A DNA stretch of 64,000 bases, from positions 4,712,001-4,776,000 of the forward strand of contig NZ_CP130945.1 in the NCBI RefSeq assembly GCF_050389805.1. Direction: 5' to 3'. The position numbers and the translations under genes were made by a program. The DNA is from Bacillus_BD sp050389805. Its GTDB lineage: Bacteria; Bacillota; Bacilli; Bacillales; Cytobacillaceae. The notes under the pieces are model-generated. The model made no database searches. It had not been told where the DNA came from and saw only the letters and a program-made list of their open reading frames with translations. This document shows, in pieces, positions 1 through 7,422 of this stretch (positions within the stretch are counted from its first letter, which is position 1; each line of letters opens with the position of its first letter).

Positions 1-98
1 GTTGATGGGGCTTCCTCCGCATATGCTAGTTGGGACAACGCCATCCCCAAAACGAACACTAGTAGAGTTCCAATCACCGATAGACCTTTAGCTTTCAT
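1..98 (-). CDS. Secreted protein, N-terminal fragment (cut by window edge)
   Basis: The 32 visible codons read as a classic signal peptide: a lysine-rich start (MKAKG), a hydrophobic core of about 18 residues and an Ala-x-Ala type cleavage region (AYAEEAPS). The start at 98 is preferred over an in-frame ATG at 104 because the GAGGGG ribosome binding site is 7 bases from it and only 1 base from the other. The mature protein lies outside the window, so no function can be given. Export through Sec is the only inference. Confidence 0.6.
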   Translation of the reverse strand, partial: MKAKGLSVIGTLLVFVLGMALSQLAYAEEAPS

Positions 99-266
99 CT
101 TCATTCCCCTCGCTTTGTATGTTTGATTCTATGTAAACGTATGTATGGCAAAATGCTATAAACGATAAAACGATCCATATTAAGAAAAAAGAATTGGGTT
201 ATTTTTCCTACTCCACTCTAGTATATCTTAAAAAAAGACCAGTGTCATTGCATGTTTTACTAGACA

Positions 267-319
267 AAATAGAGTGCCAGGCACCTTCTAGAAACTGGAA
301 GATGCCTGGCGCTCTATTT
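267..319. repeat. Dispersed palindrome, GGTGCC family
   Basis: An imperfect inverted repeat with arms of about 22 bases (left arm core AGAGTGCCAGGCACCTTC) around a short TAGAAACTG loop. It lies just past the stop of the GDPD gene. Read on the minus strand it is followed by ATTTTGTC, so it probably also serves as that gene's terminator. Further family members are at 2897, 5954, 17899, 19441, 24026, 24333, 38303, 39406, 40591 and 41740. Confidence 0.8.
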
Positions 320-330
320 CTGCTAATTGA

Positions 331-1299
331 TCATTCTCCGATTCTATCTATTCGGTTTGTCCATATGCCACCGCGATAGTTTTCAGGGATACGTTCTAGG
401 TCCTGTTTTGTATCAAAGCCTTCGGACCAACCGCCGTCCCCTGCGACGAGGATGACTCTTGTTCCAACAGATTCCATTCGTCCAACAAATTTACTGTGAT
501 AGCCCCACAGATATGGAGCGTATTTTTCTGGGATATGCAATTGCGTGTTTTCACAAGCTGATGGGATATAACCAGTCCACCCCACTGCTAGATAGGGAAA
601 CAGGCAACTTTTCATTGTATCTAATGACATGACTCTCATGTCAGGCTGGGCTTCTTTTAGAGCCGCAATGGGTTCATCACCCCCGTAAACGGATAGAGTT
701 TCCAACCTGGCTTTTGACAGATAATCCGCCAGCTTCTTTCCTTCATTCGGGTCATTACTTTTGATATGAATTAAAAAAGATTTTTCAGGAAAAGTCGTTA
801 ACACTTCATCTAAAGTTGGCATAAGCCCTGTCCCTTTGCCACGGAATGGATAGGTTTTTCCATGATCAGCCGTATATCCATAGCCAATATCTAATTGTTT
901 CAACTCATCCATTGAATATTCCCTTACAACACCGTCGCCATCTGTTCGACATTCTAGTGTCCAATCATGAAAAACAGCAAACTCTCCATCCGTTGTGGGC
1001 TGAACATCCAGCTCAACCACATCGGCACCAGCCTCAAAAGCCGCCTTCATGGCAGGGATCGTGTTCTCTAAGTAGGGATGCTCAGGCTCATAAATTCTCT
1101 CCGCCGTACACGTTTCTCCCGTAATGCCTTCCATTGGAAAAGTCTGTCCCAATCCACGATGGGCGAGCAACCATGGTTCTTGGTCACTATTTTTTGTGAA
1201 AAATGAGGTATTATTTATGTACATGAATAATACTAAAATAAATAAAAATATAAAAAATCTCTTGAGATATTTCTTCAACCTCTTCATCTTATCCCCCAT
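331..1299 (-). CDS. Glycerophosphodiester phosphodiesterase family protein, membrane anchored
   Basis: Probably hydrolyses glycerophosphodiesters to glycerol 3-phosphate and an alcohol. An N-terminal basic stretch and one membrane helix (about residues 14-28) would hold the domain outside the cell. Family motifs are present: HR at 47-48 (AHRGLG), EN at 78-79, ELD at 96-98 and HD at 111-112; these are the catalytic histidines and metal-binding acids of the GDPD TIM barrel. Length 322 aa is normal. The first ATG overlaps the TAA of the upstream membrane-protein gene, so the two are probably co-transcribed. A second ATG at 1287, behind GGGGGA, is an equally plausible start. Confidence 0.88.
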   Translation of the reverse strand: MGDKMKRLKKYLKRFFIFLFILVLFMYINNTSFFTKNSDQEPWLLAHRGLGQTFPMEGITGETCTAERIYEPEHPYLENTIPAMKAAFEAGADVVELDVQPTTDGEFAVFHDWTLECRTDGDGVVREYSMDELKQLDIGYGYTADHGKTYPFRGKGTGLMPTLDEVLTTFPEKSFLIHIKSNDPNEGKKLADYLSKARLETLSVYGGDEPIAALKEAQPDMRVMSLDTMKSCLFPYLAVGWTGYIPSACENTQLHIPEKYAPYLWGYHSKFVGRMESVGTRVILVAGDGGWSEGFDTKQDLERIPENYRGGIWTNRIDRIGE

Positions 1300-1823
1300 T
1301 ATGCCTTCAAGTTGCGCTCAAAATCTTTATTTAAACTGGCTTGTTTTAATCTCTTTGTCCTCAATAAATGCTTAAGGTCCGCACGACTATCGTAGGAGAG
1401 TTGAATATGAAAATAGTTGATATACTCAAGGATTGCAAATAGATAAATAAGACCCGAAAGGATCATACCACCTATTGGTAGCGATGAATCCCATTTGAAA
1501 AAGTCATAAATAAATATGAACGGAGATACGACGATTAAGCCCAGATTCCATTTCTGCAAAATTCTTAAGATTTTAACCATCCCAATAGGAGTTGCAGACC
1601 TATTCTCTTTCTTTAACCTCTTCCATTTTGCATACCAATACATGCTTCCCTGTACTAAAAGAAACTCCAAAAGAAAAAATGAAACCCAAAATGAAAAAAG
1701 AGAATATAGCTTTAACGAAGGGTAAGCTCGATTTACAACAAAACTTAACATCATAAATAAGATTAACGATACAGACTCGCCTGTCCATAAATAGAAAAAT
1801 CTCTTCTCTAATTCTTTTCTCAT
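1299..1823 (-). CDS. Multi-pass membrane protein of unknown function
   Basis: A 174-aa protein with about four hydrophobic segments (roughly residues 14-32, 42-60, 93-110 and 114-132) and basic loops; the last 40 residues are polar. I do not recognise a family. The start has a strong GGGAGGTGATG ribosome binding site 7 bases upstream. Its stop overlaps the start of the GDPD gene by one base, so the two probably form a small operon and may act on the same membrane process. That link is inference only. Confidence 0.65.
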   Translation of the reverse strand: MRKELEKRFFYLWTGESVSLILFMMLSFVVNRAYPSLKLYSLFSFWVSFFLLEFLLVQGSMYWYAKWKRLKKENRSATPIGMVKILRILQKWNLGLIVVSPFIFIYDFFKWDSSLPIGGMILSGLIYLFAILEYINYFHIQLSYDSRADLKHLLRTKRLKQASLNKDFERNLKA

Positions 1824-1845
1824 TGGTTCATCACCTCCCTAGCTC

Positions 1846-2108
1846 CTAATGTCTCGGTGCTAATAATATAACTATAACCCCTACTTCAACTAGGCAAATC
1901 CCCGCCCCAATCCAGTCATACAGATCAGGGGTGTTCTTATCCACTCCCCAGCCCCATAGGATGGAAAGAACGATGAATACCCCGCCATAGGCTGCATAAA
2001 CCCGACCAAACGTCGGAAAGGACTGGAAAGTTGCAATGACGCCATACATAGCCAATATCACGCCCCCAATAATCCCGCAAGAATAAATACAATAGTTGAT
2101 AGTAAAAT
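1846..2108 (-). pseudogene. ynfA: Decayed YnfA (UPF0060) membrane protein
   Basis: The last 71 codons match the C-terminal two thirds of YnfA/UPF0060 proteins (FGRVYAAYGGVFIVLSILWG, then TPDLYDWIGAGICL). YnfA proteins are normally about 108 aa. Upstream, the expected N-terminal start of the family (IVFILAGL) is present at about 2080-2100 but in another frame, and the middle piece (typically EIGGGYLVW...) is absent. That fits an internal deletion of about 25 codons with a frameshift at about 2065-2075. An AAGGAG site at 2119-2124 sits 10 bases before an in-frame ATT at 2106-2108, where the original ATG may have been. Most likely non-functional. Confidence 0.75.
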
Positions 2109-2259
2109 GTTTAATAACTCCTTATCTAGAAAAACTCTTAAATTGATTATATCAACAAACCAACTTCTAACAACTTTATGAAAATAAAATCATAGCGCTC
2201 CTCTTTTTCACATAAAAATGTACAAGTTATGATTTAGGCTCGTGAGTGGAGTGATTGTA

Positions 2260-2892
2260 TTGAGTTTAACCACCTTATTAAGTTATCTTTTACTAGGATT
2301 TACATTAGCTGCACCTATTGGGCCTGTCAATTCAACCCGATTCGATAAAGGAATTAAAAACGGTTTTTGGCATGCCTGGGTTGTCGCGGTGGGTTCGATG
2401 ATTGCGGATGGCATCTTTATGCTGCTCGTTTATTTGGGTATGGTTCATTTTCTCGAAATACCAATTGTCCAAATTTTTCTTTGGTTATTTGGGGCGTTTG
2501 TTTTGCTTTACTCAGGATTTGAAGGAATCTTCACCATCGATTCCATTACGTTGGCGAATAACAGGGGAAAAGACTCTTTATTTAATTGTTTTCTAACTGG
2601 ATTTATCATGTCGATCTCAAGTCCACTTTCCGTTCTGTTTTGGCTCGGGATTTATGGCTCCATCTTGGCGAAAACCGCCCAAGCTTTCGGTACCGAACAA
2701 CTCCTCATCTATAGTGGGATGATTTTTCTCGGACTAGCTCTATGGGATGTTCTCGTAGCCGCCCTAACCAACAGCTTCCGGAGATTTTTAACCGTAAAAA
2801 GCCTTCGATTTATCTCCATGGCCTCATGCGTTTCCCTAGTCGGATTTGGCCTATACTTCGGGTACCAAGGTCTCCATGCCCTTTTCGGTTAA
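2260..2892 (+). CDS. LysE/RhtB family exporter
   Basis: A 210-aa membrane protein with about six hydrophobic segments and the LysE-family N-terminus (LGFTLAAPIGPVN, with the conserved PIGPV turn), followed by a glycine-rich second helix. The family exports amino acids or related small molecules; the substrate cannot be told here. A TTG start at 2260 is chosen because GGAGTGAT lies 8 bases upstream. A GTG at 2242 would add six residues but has a weak site. The gene is monocistronic and ends 5 bases before a dispersed palindrome. Its last 40 codons are richer in C-ending codons than the rest. Confidence 0.85.
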   Translation: MSLTTLLSYLLLGFTLAAPIGPVNSTRFDKGIKNGFWHAWVVAVGSMIADGIFMLLVYLGMVHFLEIPIVQIFLWLFGAFVLLYSGFEGIFTIDSITLANNRGKDSLFNCFLTGFIMSISSPLSVLFWLGIYGSILAKTAQAFGTEQLLIYSGMIFLGLALWDVLVAALTNSFRRFLTVKSLRFISMASCVSLVGFGLYFGYQGLHALFG

Positions 2893-2896
2893 AAAA

Positions 2897-2942
2897 TAGA
2901 GTGCCAGGCACCTTCCAATTTATGGAAGGTGTCTGGCACTCC
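2897..2942. repeat. Dispersed palindrome, GGTGCC family
   Basis: Inverted repeat with arms AGAGTGCCAGGCACCTTCC and its near complement around an AATTTA loop. It fills the gap between two convergent genes (the LysE exporter and yxlG) and is well placed to end both transcripts, although neither side has a long T run. Confidence 0.8.
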
Positions 2943-3716
2943 TTAATGATGTCGTTTAAAGGAATATACCGCCATCCCAAATAATGCAACCGATAGTCCT
3001 AGTGTACTCCATACAACGGTCCAAACAGAACTGAGCCATTGTCCTTCTAATAAAACCACGGAGGATTGTGCGCGTAGATTTCCAGGACTCCATTCTGTAT
3101 ATTTTGGAAACAACGTGGTTGCTAGACTAATCACTGCAAGTAAGAGGGCGCTTGCACCTGCAATCCCTCCACTACTTTTCAACCAGGTTCCAAACAAAAC
3201 CGTAACAACGACAATAAAGACAATCCAAAGACTGTACACAACAAGACTTCCTAGCATTCGATCCCATGGCACATAACTGAACAAGAGGTTTGTATAGTAC
3301 CAAGTAAACAGATAGCTTACCCCTAATGCCACGAGCAAAATAAAAAGCTGGGCTACACATTTACTAGAGATATATTGCAAAGCACTGATCGGTCTTACCA
3401 TAAGAAGAGTTAACGAGCCGTTTTGTCGCTCCTGTGATATGACTCCCATTGTAGCGAGAACAAATAGGAGAGTTCCAATCGTTCCGTACTGTGACAACGT
3501 CCCCATTAACACCTCTTCACCCGTTGGCGTTGGAATTTCAATCACGGCTCCTTCAGGAAGATTGCCCGCTGCTTCAAGAATTTGCGGCATATAATAGCTT
3601 GTGATCGGCTGGGTAATTCCAATGATGATCATGACGATGGGAAGCCAAATCCATTTCCCATTACGAAGACTTTCCTGCATTTCTTTTTTAAATAGGGTAA
3701 GAAAGTTTCTCATCAC
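2943..3716 (-). CDS. yxlG: ABC transporter permease, YxlG-like (sigY operon)
   Basis: A 257-aa ABC-2 type permease with about six membrane helices and a large external loop (residues 40-75). The motif SQERQNGSLTLLMVRPIS (about 90-107) is the coupling region typical of such permeases. Its start overlaps the yxlF stop by 4 bases (ATGA), so the two subunits are translationally coupled. In B. subtilis YxlF-YxlG is the transporter encoded at the end of the sigY operon; its substrate is not known. The gene ends next to a palindrome that is the likely operon terminator. Confidence 0.85.
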   Translation of the reverse strand: MMRNFLTLFKKEMQESLRNGKWIWLPIVMIIIGITQPITSYYMPQILEAAGNLPEGAVIEIPTPTGEEVLMGTLSQYGTIGTLLFVLATMGVISQERQNGSLTLLMVRPISALQYISSKCVAQLFILLVALGVSYLFTWYYTNLLFSYVPWDRMLGSLVVYSLWIVFIVVVTVLFGTWLKSSGGIAGASALLLAVISLATTLFPKYTEWSPGNLRAQSSVVLLEGQWLSSVWTVVWSTLGLSVALFGMAVYSFKRHH

Positions 3717-4603
3717 TCCATCACCTCCAAATAAGCGTCTTCCAATGAACCTTGCATCATTTCATAGTGCGTGACCGTCCTTTTTTTAAAAAGAATATGT
3801 TGCAACAAATCATTGGTTCTCTCCATATCCTTCAACGTAATCTTCGCTGTATATGGATCGGAATAATCGATACTTTCAATATACCCTGTATCTTCTAAAA
3901 CACCCGCAAGAGGTTCTCGCGTTTGAAGCTTGATGGCAAATGAATCAAACTGCTTCTTCAATTGATCTAGCGTCCCGTTCCATTTTAAATCCCCATCTTT
4001 TAACATCAAAATCTCCTCACAAACCTGCTCAGCGTCATGTAAAATATGGGTTGAAAATAAAATCGTCATCTCTTTTTTTAACTTATGGATAAGCCCAAGG
4101 ACTTCACGTCTTCCCGTTGGATCAAGTGCTGAAACAGGCTCATCCAAAATTAATAGCTCTGGCTCATGAAGTAAAGCCTGCGCCAACCCTAATCTTTGCT
4201 TCATTCCTCCAGAAAAACCACCAATTTTCTTATTTTTTACCTTATCTAAACGGACAAATGCCAATGTTTCATCAATCCGAGCAAGAAGCTGCTTTTTCGG
4301 GACATGGGAGAGGTTTCCAACAAGCTGCAGAAATTCCCTTGGCGTCATCCAATTAAAGAAAGAGGGATGTTGCGGCAAAAAGCCAATTAATGAACGTGGA
4401 TCCACATTCTCATTCCCCACAAACTGAATGCTTCCGGTCGTCGGTGAGACCAAACCTGCTAACATTTGCAAAGTCGTTGTTTTTCCAGCCCCATTTGGAC
4501 CGATTAAGGCCACACAGCTCCCTTTTTCGATTGAAAACGTGATGCCCTTCACTGCTTGATGTTCCTTAAAACGCTTTGATAAATTCGTGATTGAAACGAG
4601 CAT
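3713..4603 (-). CDS. yxlF: ABC transporter ATP-binding protein, YxlF-like (sigY operon)
   Basis: A 296-aa ATPase. Walker A is GPNGAGKTT (about residues 35-43), the Q loop is FLPQHPSF, the signature is FSGGMKQRLGLAQAL (about 128-142), Walker B is LLILDEP, and the switch histidine is in FSTHIL. The C-terminal 80 residues form the extension usual in drug- or antibiotic-type exporters. It drives the YxlG permease encoded immediately downstream with a 4-base overlap. Its start is 12 bases after the yxlE stop, consistent with one transcript from the sigY promoter. Confidence 0.9.
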   Translation of the reverse strand: MLVSITNLSKRFKEHQAVKGITFSIEKGSCVALIGPNGAGKTTTLQMLAGLVSPTTGSIQFVGNENVDPRSLIGFLPQHPSFFNWMTPREFLQLVGNLSHVPKKQLLARIDETLAFVRLDKVKNKKIGGFSGGMKQRLGLAQALLHEPELLILDEPVSALDPTGRREVLGLIHKLKKEMTILFSTHILHDAEQVCEEILMLKDGDLKWNGTLDQLKKQFDSFAIKLQTREPLAGVLEDTGYIESIDYSDPYTAKITLKDMERTNDLLQHILFKKRTVTHYEMMQGSLEDAYLEVME

Positions 4604-4614
4604 TTCTCTCCCCC

Positions 4615-4815
4615 CTATCCATTTCTACGTCCTATGACAAAATAAAGAATCGGTCCCAATATATTGATGAAAATAATGATAAGTGCCCACATCCATTTCG
4701 GTCCATTGGTTTCTTCTTGCCGCAGGCAACTAACAAGAGCCGTGGTCATGAGAATCAGTTGTAATACAAAAAGCGGTGCTACTAACTCCCAATTTACTTC
4801 TTGAAAAATATCCAT
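4615..4815 (-). CDS. yxlE: Small membrane protein YxlE-like (PLDc_N type)
   Basis: A 66-aa protein with two membrane helices and the PLDc_N pattern WMWALIIIFINILGPILYFVIGRR near the C-terminus (shown here by its W-x3-I-x5-N-x-GPILYF features). The start at 4815 has AAAGGAG 8 bases upstream; longer readings begin inside yxlD. YxlE is part of the B. subtilis sigY operon, where small membrane proteins modulate SigY. Order and size match here. Confidence 0.8.
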   Translation of the reverse strand: MDIFQEVNWELVAPLFVLQLILMTTALVSCLRQEETNGPKWMWALIIIFINILGPILYFVIGRRNG

Positions 4816-4829
4816 CTTCCATTCTCCTT

Positions 4830-5036
4830 TTATTTCATTTTTTGTTGTCTTTTTCGCGGCCACACCACAAATATTAAATAAAACACAGTAGGCAAAGGAA
4901 ATTGAATGAGTCCCCAAATCCCCCAAAACCAAGCATAACTGCCATGTTTCTTAGCATGTATAAATAGAAGTGTACTTTGAAGGAATAAAATGATCACAAG
5001 GAGCGGTATTAAAATGTACTGTTCCACTGTTGTCAT
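4830..5036 (-). CDS. yxlD: Small membrane protein YxlD-like, probable SigY modulator
   Basis: A 68-aa protein with two hydrophobic segments (about residues 9-25 and 36-58), resembling the PLDc_N/YxlD type. It starts within the last 4 bases of yxlC (ATGA overlap). In B. subtilis, YxlC and YxlD together hold SigY inactive. The same order (sigma factor, YxlC, YxlD) and translational coupling here support the same role. Identity rests mainly on position and topology, since the protein is short. Confidence 0.78.
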   Translation of the reverse strand: MTTVEQYILIPLLVIILFLQSTLLFIHAKKHGSYAWFWGIWGLIQFPLPTVFYLIFVVWPRKRQQKMK

Positions 5037-5353
5037 AAGATTGTCTTCCCTCTTTTATTCTTTCTTTTTACTAAAACAAATAGAATTATAGGCGGTAATA
5101 GACTTGCGCCAACTTGAATGACGATAAAAATTCCAGGTGCCCGAACAAAACTAAACGCAAAAGAACTTAATATAACAAAAGCGGTACATAAGAAGATCAC
5201 TAATTCCTTGTAAAACGTCCTTCTCTTTTTCTCTCGATAATCATGGAGTAACTCCTTCACTTCCACCTTTGAAACCGATTGTTCTCCTAATTCATCAAGC
5301 TGCCGCCAATCTCGCTTTAATTGGTTGATGTTCGTTTCATCATTCCTTTTCAT
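5033..5353 (-). CDS. yxlC: YxlC-like anti-SigY protein
   Basis: A 106-aa protein with a charged N-terminal half that is probably cytoplasmic (residues 1-48, lysine/glutamate rich) and two membrane helices (about 49-70 and 76-95). It overlaps the end of sigY by 14 bases and has a GGAGTGG site before its ATG. In B. subtilis YxlC is the main negative regulator of SigY. Overlapping translation would keep sigma and antagonist in proportion. Confidence 0.8.
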   Translation of the reverse strand: MKRNDETNINQLKRDWRQLDELGEQSVSKVEVKELLHDYREKKRRTFYKELVIFLCTAFVILSSFAFSFVRAPGIFIVIQVGASLLPPIILFVLVKRKNKRGKTIL

Positions 5354-5882
5354 CGTTCCACTCCTTTCGCAATTGTTTTAACCCGTTATGCACCCGCGAT
5401 TTGACTGTACCTTCCTTTATTCCAATCATGTGGCTAATTTCCTTGTAACTATACCCATAATAGTGATGCAGCAAAACCGGAATTCTTACATCGGCATCGA
5501 GCTGATTAAAATCCGAAAATAGGTCGCTCCATTCCATTCCTTTTTGGTCTGCCTGCCAGGTCAACTGACGAGAAAGGGTACGTTTAACTTGGTCCAACCA
5601 TTTTCGCTCACGCTTTTTTCTGCGAAGTAAATCCATATAGTGCCTTGACGCAATCGAAATCATCCACGTTGAAAACTTCCCCTCACCCTTATAGGAGGAT
5701 AAATGGGTATAGCATTTCAACATGGTTTCTTGGGCGATATCCCTGCTTAACTCTTCATCAAGAGTAAGCTTAAGTAAATATTTGTATAAAAAAGAATAAT
5801 ACCGTTGTATAAGGGCTGTAAACGCATCATCATCGCCATCAAGTGCCATTTGGATTAATACTCCGTCCTCCTCAAGTTCCAT
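5340..5882 (-). CDS. sigY: ECF RNA polymerase sigma factor, SigY-like
   Basis: A 180-aa ECF sigma factor. Region 2 contains DEELSRDIAQETMLKCY and the core-binding WMISIASRHYMDLLRRKK stretch. Region 4 contains the helix-turn-helix YSYKEISHMIGIKEGTVKS followed by RVHNGLKQLR. An ATG at 5882 is chosen over one at 5909 because AAAGGGG lies 6 bases upstream and the length then fits SigY (178 aa in B. subtilis). It heads a six-gene operon whose order matches sigY-yxlCDEFG, and the promoter at 5916-5941 matches the SigY recognition sequence, so autoregulation is likely. Confidence 0.9.
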   Translation of the reverse strand: MELEEDGVLIQMALDGDDDAFTALIQRYYSFLYKYLLKLTLDEELSRDIAQETMLKCYTHLSSYKGEGKFSTWMISIASRHYMDLLRRKKRERKWLDQVKRTLSRQLTWQADQKGMEWSDLFSDFNQLDADVRIPVLLHHYYGYSYKEISHMIGIKEGTVKSRVHNGLKQLRKEWNDEKE

Positions 5883-5915
5883 AGTAAGCCCCTTTCTTTT
5901 TAGTTCCAATCATAA

Positions 5916-5941
5916 GACGACCACCACGTGCAAATCGTTCA
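5916..5941 (-). promoter_or_regulatory. Probable SigY-type autoregulatory promoter
   Basis: On the minus strand, -35 TGAACG (5941-5936), a 16-base spacer and -10 CGTC (5919-5916) lie 34-60 bases before the sigY start. As I recall, TGAACG/CGTC is the recognition sequence described for B. subtilis SigY. The match at the expected place is the basis for the call. Confidence 0.75.
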
Positions 5942-5953
5942 CTACAAAATAAA

Positions 5954-6008
5954 AAAATAGAGTGACAGGCACCTTCCAGTTTCTGGAGGGTGCCTGTCAC
6001 TCTATTTT
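5954..6008 (-). terminator. Terminator of the rRNA-tRNA operon (GGTGCC-family palindrome)
   Basis: A long hairpin with arms of about 24 bases beginning AATAGAGTGACAGGCACC, followed on the minus strand by seven Ts. It lies 24 bases after the last tRNA (Ser-GCT) and immediately before the sigY promoter, so it would keep rRNA transcription out of the sigY operon. The sequence belongs to the same dispersed palindrome family seen elsewhere in the window. Confidence 0.85.
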
Positions 6009-6032
6009 AAGTTGATTCATATGTATATTCAA

Positions 6033-6123
6033 TGGCGGAGAAGGAGGGATTTGAACCCTCGCGCCGGTTACCCGACCTACACCCTTAGCAGGGGCGCCTC
6101 TTCAGCCACTTGAGTACTTCTCC
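6033..6123 (-). tRNA. tRNA-Ser(GCT)
   Basis: Last tRNA of the operon. Seven-base acceptor stem GGAGAAG/CTTCTCC, anticodon loop CTGCTAA, a long class II variable arm and an encoded CCA. Reads AGC/AGU serine codons. Confidence 0.97.
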
Positions 6124-6161
6124 ATCGAAAACTGTAAACGATTTCAACCGTAAAATAAAAA

Positions 6162-6236
6162 TGGCTCCGCAGGTAGGATTCGAACCTACGACCGATCGGT
6201 TAACAGCCGATTGCTCTACCACTGAGCTACTGCGGA
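6162..6236 (-). tRNA. tRNA-Asn(GTT)
   Basis: Acceptor stem TCCGCAG/CTGCGGA, anticodon loop CTGTTAA, T-arm GGTTCGAATCC, CCA encoded. Its first 23 bases are repeated exactly 124 bases upstream (6338-6360). Confidence 0.97.
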
Positions 6237-6360
6237 GTAATAAATATTTTGTCCTAAATGTTGCTTGTGGTCGAACTTGTGCGCCAAAAGCGATTTGCTT
6301 TTGTTGCAAAACGAATCCCCTGCGGGACGATTCGTTTCTCTACCACTGAGCTACTGCGGA
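6237..6360 (-). repeat. tRNA-Asn 5' fragment plus two-hairpin spacer unit
   Basis: Transcribed order: 6360-6338 is an exact copy of the first 23 bases of tRNA-Asn (acceptor 5' strand and D-arm). Then comes a hairpin with stem AAACGAATC/GATTCGTTT (about 6337-6309), a second hairpin TGC...AAAAGC/GCTTTT...GCA (about 6308-6280), and an AT-rich linker up to the intact tRNA-Asn. The fragment cannot fold as a tRNA because anticodon and T arms are missing. The unit at 8094-8216 has the same layout and similar second hairpin. Origin and role are unknown. Confidence 0.75.
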
Positions 6361-6378
6361 ACAATTCTAATATATAAA

Positions 6379-6455
<77 letters not shown>

Positions 6456-6463
6456 ATTATGTA

Positions 6464-6537
6464 TGGAGCGGGTGAAGGGAATCGAACCCTCGACAACAGC
6501 TTGGAAGGCTGTGGTTTTACCACTAAACTACACCCGC
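6464..6537 (-). tRNA. tRNA-Gly(TCC)
   Basis: Acceptor GCGGGTG/CACCCGC, anticodon loop CTTCCAA, discriminator T, CCA encoded. Second glycine tRNA of the operon; reads GGA/GGG. Confidence 0.97.
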
Positions 6538-6558
6538 ATATATTAAAAATTCTCTCGA

Positions 6559-6640
6559 TACCGGTGGTCGGGGTCGAACCGACACTCCTGAAGGAACACG
6601 ATTTTGAGTCGTGCGCGTCTGCCAATTCCGCCACACCGGC
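6559..6640 (-). tRNA. tRNA-Leu(CAA), no encoded CCA
   Basis: Class II tRNA with anticodon loop CTCAAAA and a long variable arm. Acceptor GCCGGTG pairs with CACCGGT through a terminal G-T pair. The discriminator A is followed by TCG, so CCA must be added after transcription. Confidence 0.95.
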
Positions 6641-6649
6641 TAAAACGTA

Positions 6650-6724
6650 TGGAGGCGGCAACCGGATTCGAACCGGTGAATAAAGGTTTTGCAGACCTTG
6701 GCCTTACCACTTGGCTATGCCGCC
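6650..6724 (-). tRNA. tRNA-Cys(GCA)
   Basis: Acceptor GGCGGCA/TGCCGCC, anticodon loop CTGCAAA, CCA encoded. Only 8 bases separate it from tRNA-Gln on one side and 9 from tRNA-Leu on the other. Confidence 0.97.
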
Positions 6725-6731
6725 AAAAAAA

Positions 6732-6803
6732 CTGGGCTAGCAGGGATCGAACCTACGAATGACGGAGTCAAAGTCCGTTGCCTTACCGCTTGGCTATAGC
6801 CCA
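6732..6803 (-). tRNA. tRNA-Gln(TTG), no encoded CCA
   Basis: Acceptor TGGGCTA/TAGCCCA, anticodon loop CTTTGAC. Discriminator G is followed directly by a run of Ts instead of CCA. Confidence 0.95.
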
Positions 6804-6819
6804 ATAGTATCAAATTAAA

Positions 6820-6896
6820 TGGGGCGGCTGATGGGAATCGAACCCACGAATGTCGGAACCACAATCCGATGCGTTAACCACTTCGCCACAACCGCC
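6820..6896 (-). tRNA. tRNA-His(GTG)
   Basis: Anticodon loop TTGTGGT. Counting from the 3' end, the extra 5' G (G-1) pairs with C73 as required for histidyl-tRNA synthetase; the acceptor is GCGGTTG/CAGCCGC. CCA encoded. Confidence 0.97.
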
Positions 6897-6914
6897 ATTA
6901 TAAAGTTTTTAGAA

Positions 6915-6985
6915 CAGGGGTAGTAGGAATCGAACCCACACCAAAGGTTTTGGAGACCTTCGTTCTACCTTTAAACTATACCCCT
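6915..6985 (-). tRNA. tRNA-Trp(CCA), no encoded 3' CCA
   Basis: Acceptor AGGGGTA/TACCCCT, anticodon loop CTCCAAA. Discriminator G is followed by TTC, so the 3' CCA is not in the gene. Confidence 0.95.
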
Positions 6986-6998
6986 ATATAAATGTATA

Positions 6999-7082
6999 TG
7001 GTGGAGGGGGACGGATTCGAACCGCCGAACCCGAAGGAGCGGATTTACAGTCCGCCGCGTTTAGCCACTTCGCTACCCCTCC
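6999..7082 (-). tRNA. tRNA-Tyr(GTA)
   Basis: Class II tRNA with a long variable arm, acceptor GGAGGGG/CCCCTCC, anticodon loop CTGTAAA and encoded CCA. Confidence 0.97.
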
Positions 7083-7107
7083 AAAACCTTAGGGACATAG
7101 GGAAATA

Positions 7108-7183
7108 TGGTGGCTCAGGACGGAATCGAACCGCCGACACATGGATTTTCAGTCCATTGCTCTACCGACTGAGCTACTGAGCC
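7108..7183 (-). tRNA. tRNA-Phe(GAA)
   Basis: Acceptor GGCTCAG/CTGAGCC, anticodon loop CTGAAAA, CCA encoded. A 65-base spacer with nothing recognisable separates it from tRNA-Asp. Confidence 0.97.
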
Positions 7184-7248
7184 GTATAAAAGATACTTTC
7201 CTAAAGCTAGTTTAAAGTCAATTTGTTGCTACTGACTAGATAAAATAA

Positions 7249-7325
7249 TGGCGGTCCGGACGGGACTCGAACCCGCGACCTCCTGCGTGACAGGCAGGCA
7301 TTCTAACCAACTGAACTACCGGACC
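7249..7325 (-). tRNA. tRNA-Asp(GTC)
   Basis: Acceptor GGTCCGG/CCGGACC, anticodon loop CTGTCAC, CCA encoded. It begins only 3 bases after the initiator tRNA ends. Confidence 0.97.
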
Positions 7326-7328
7326 AGA

Positions 7329-7402
<74 letters not shown>

Positions 7403-7422
7403 ATAATAATAGTAAATGTAAA

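Noticed and set aside
194..379. 61-codon plus-strand frame
   Set aside because: Covers the GGTGCC palindrome and the end of the GDPD gene on the other strand; no coding evidence.
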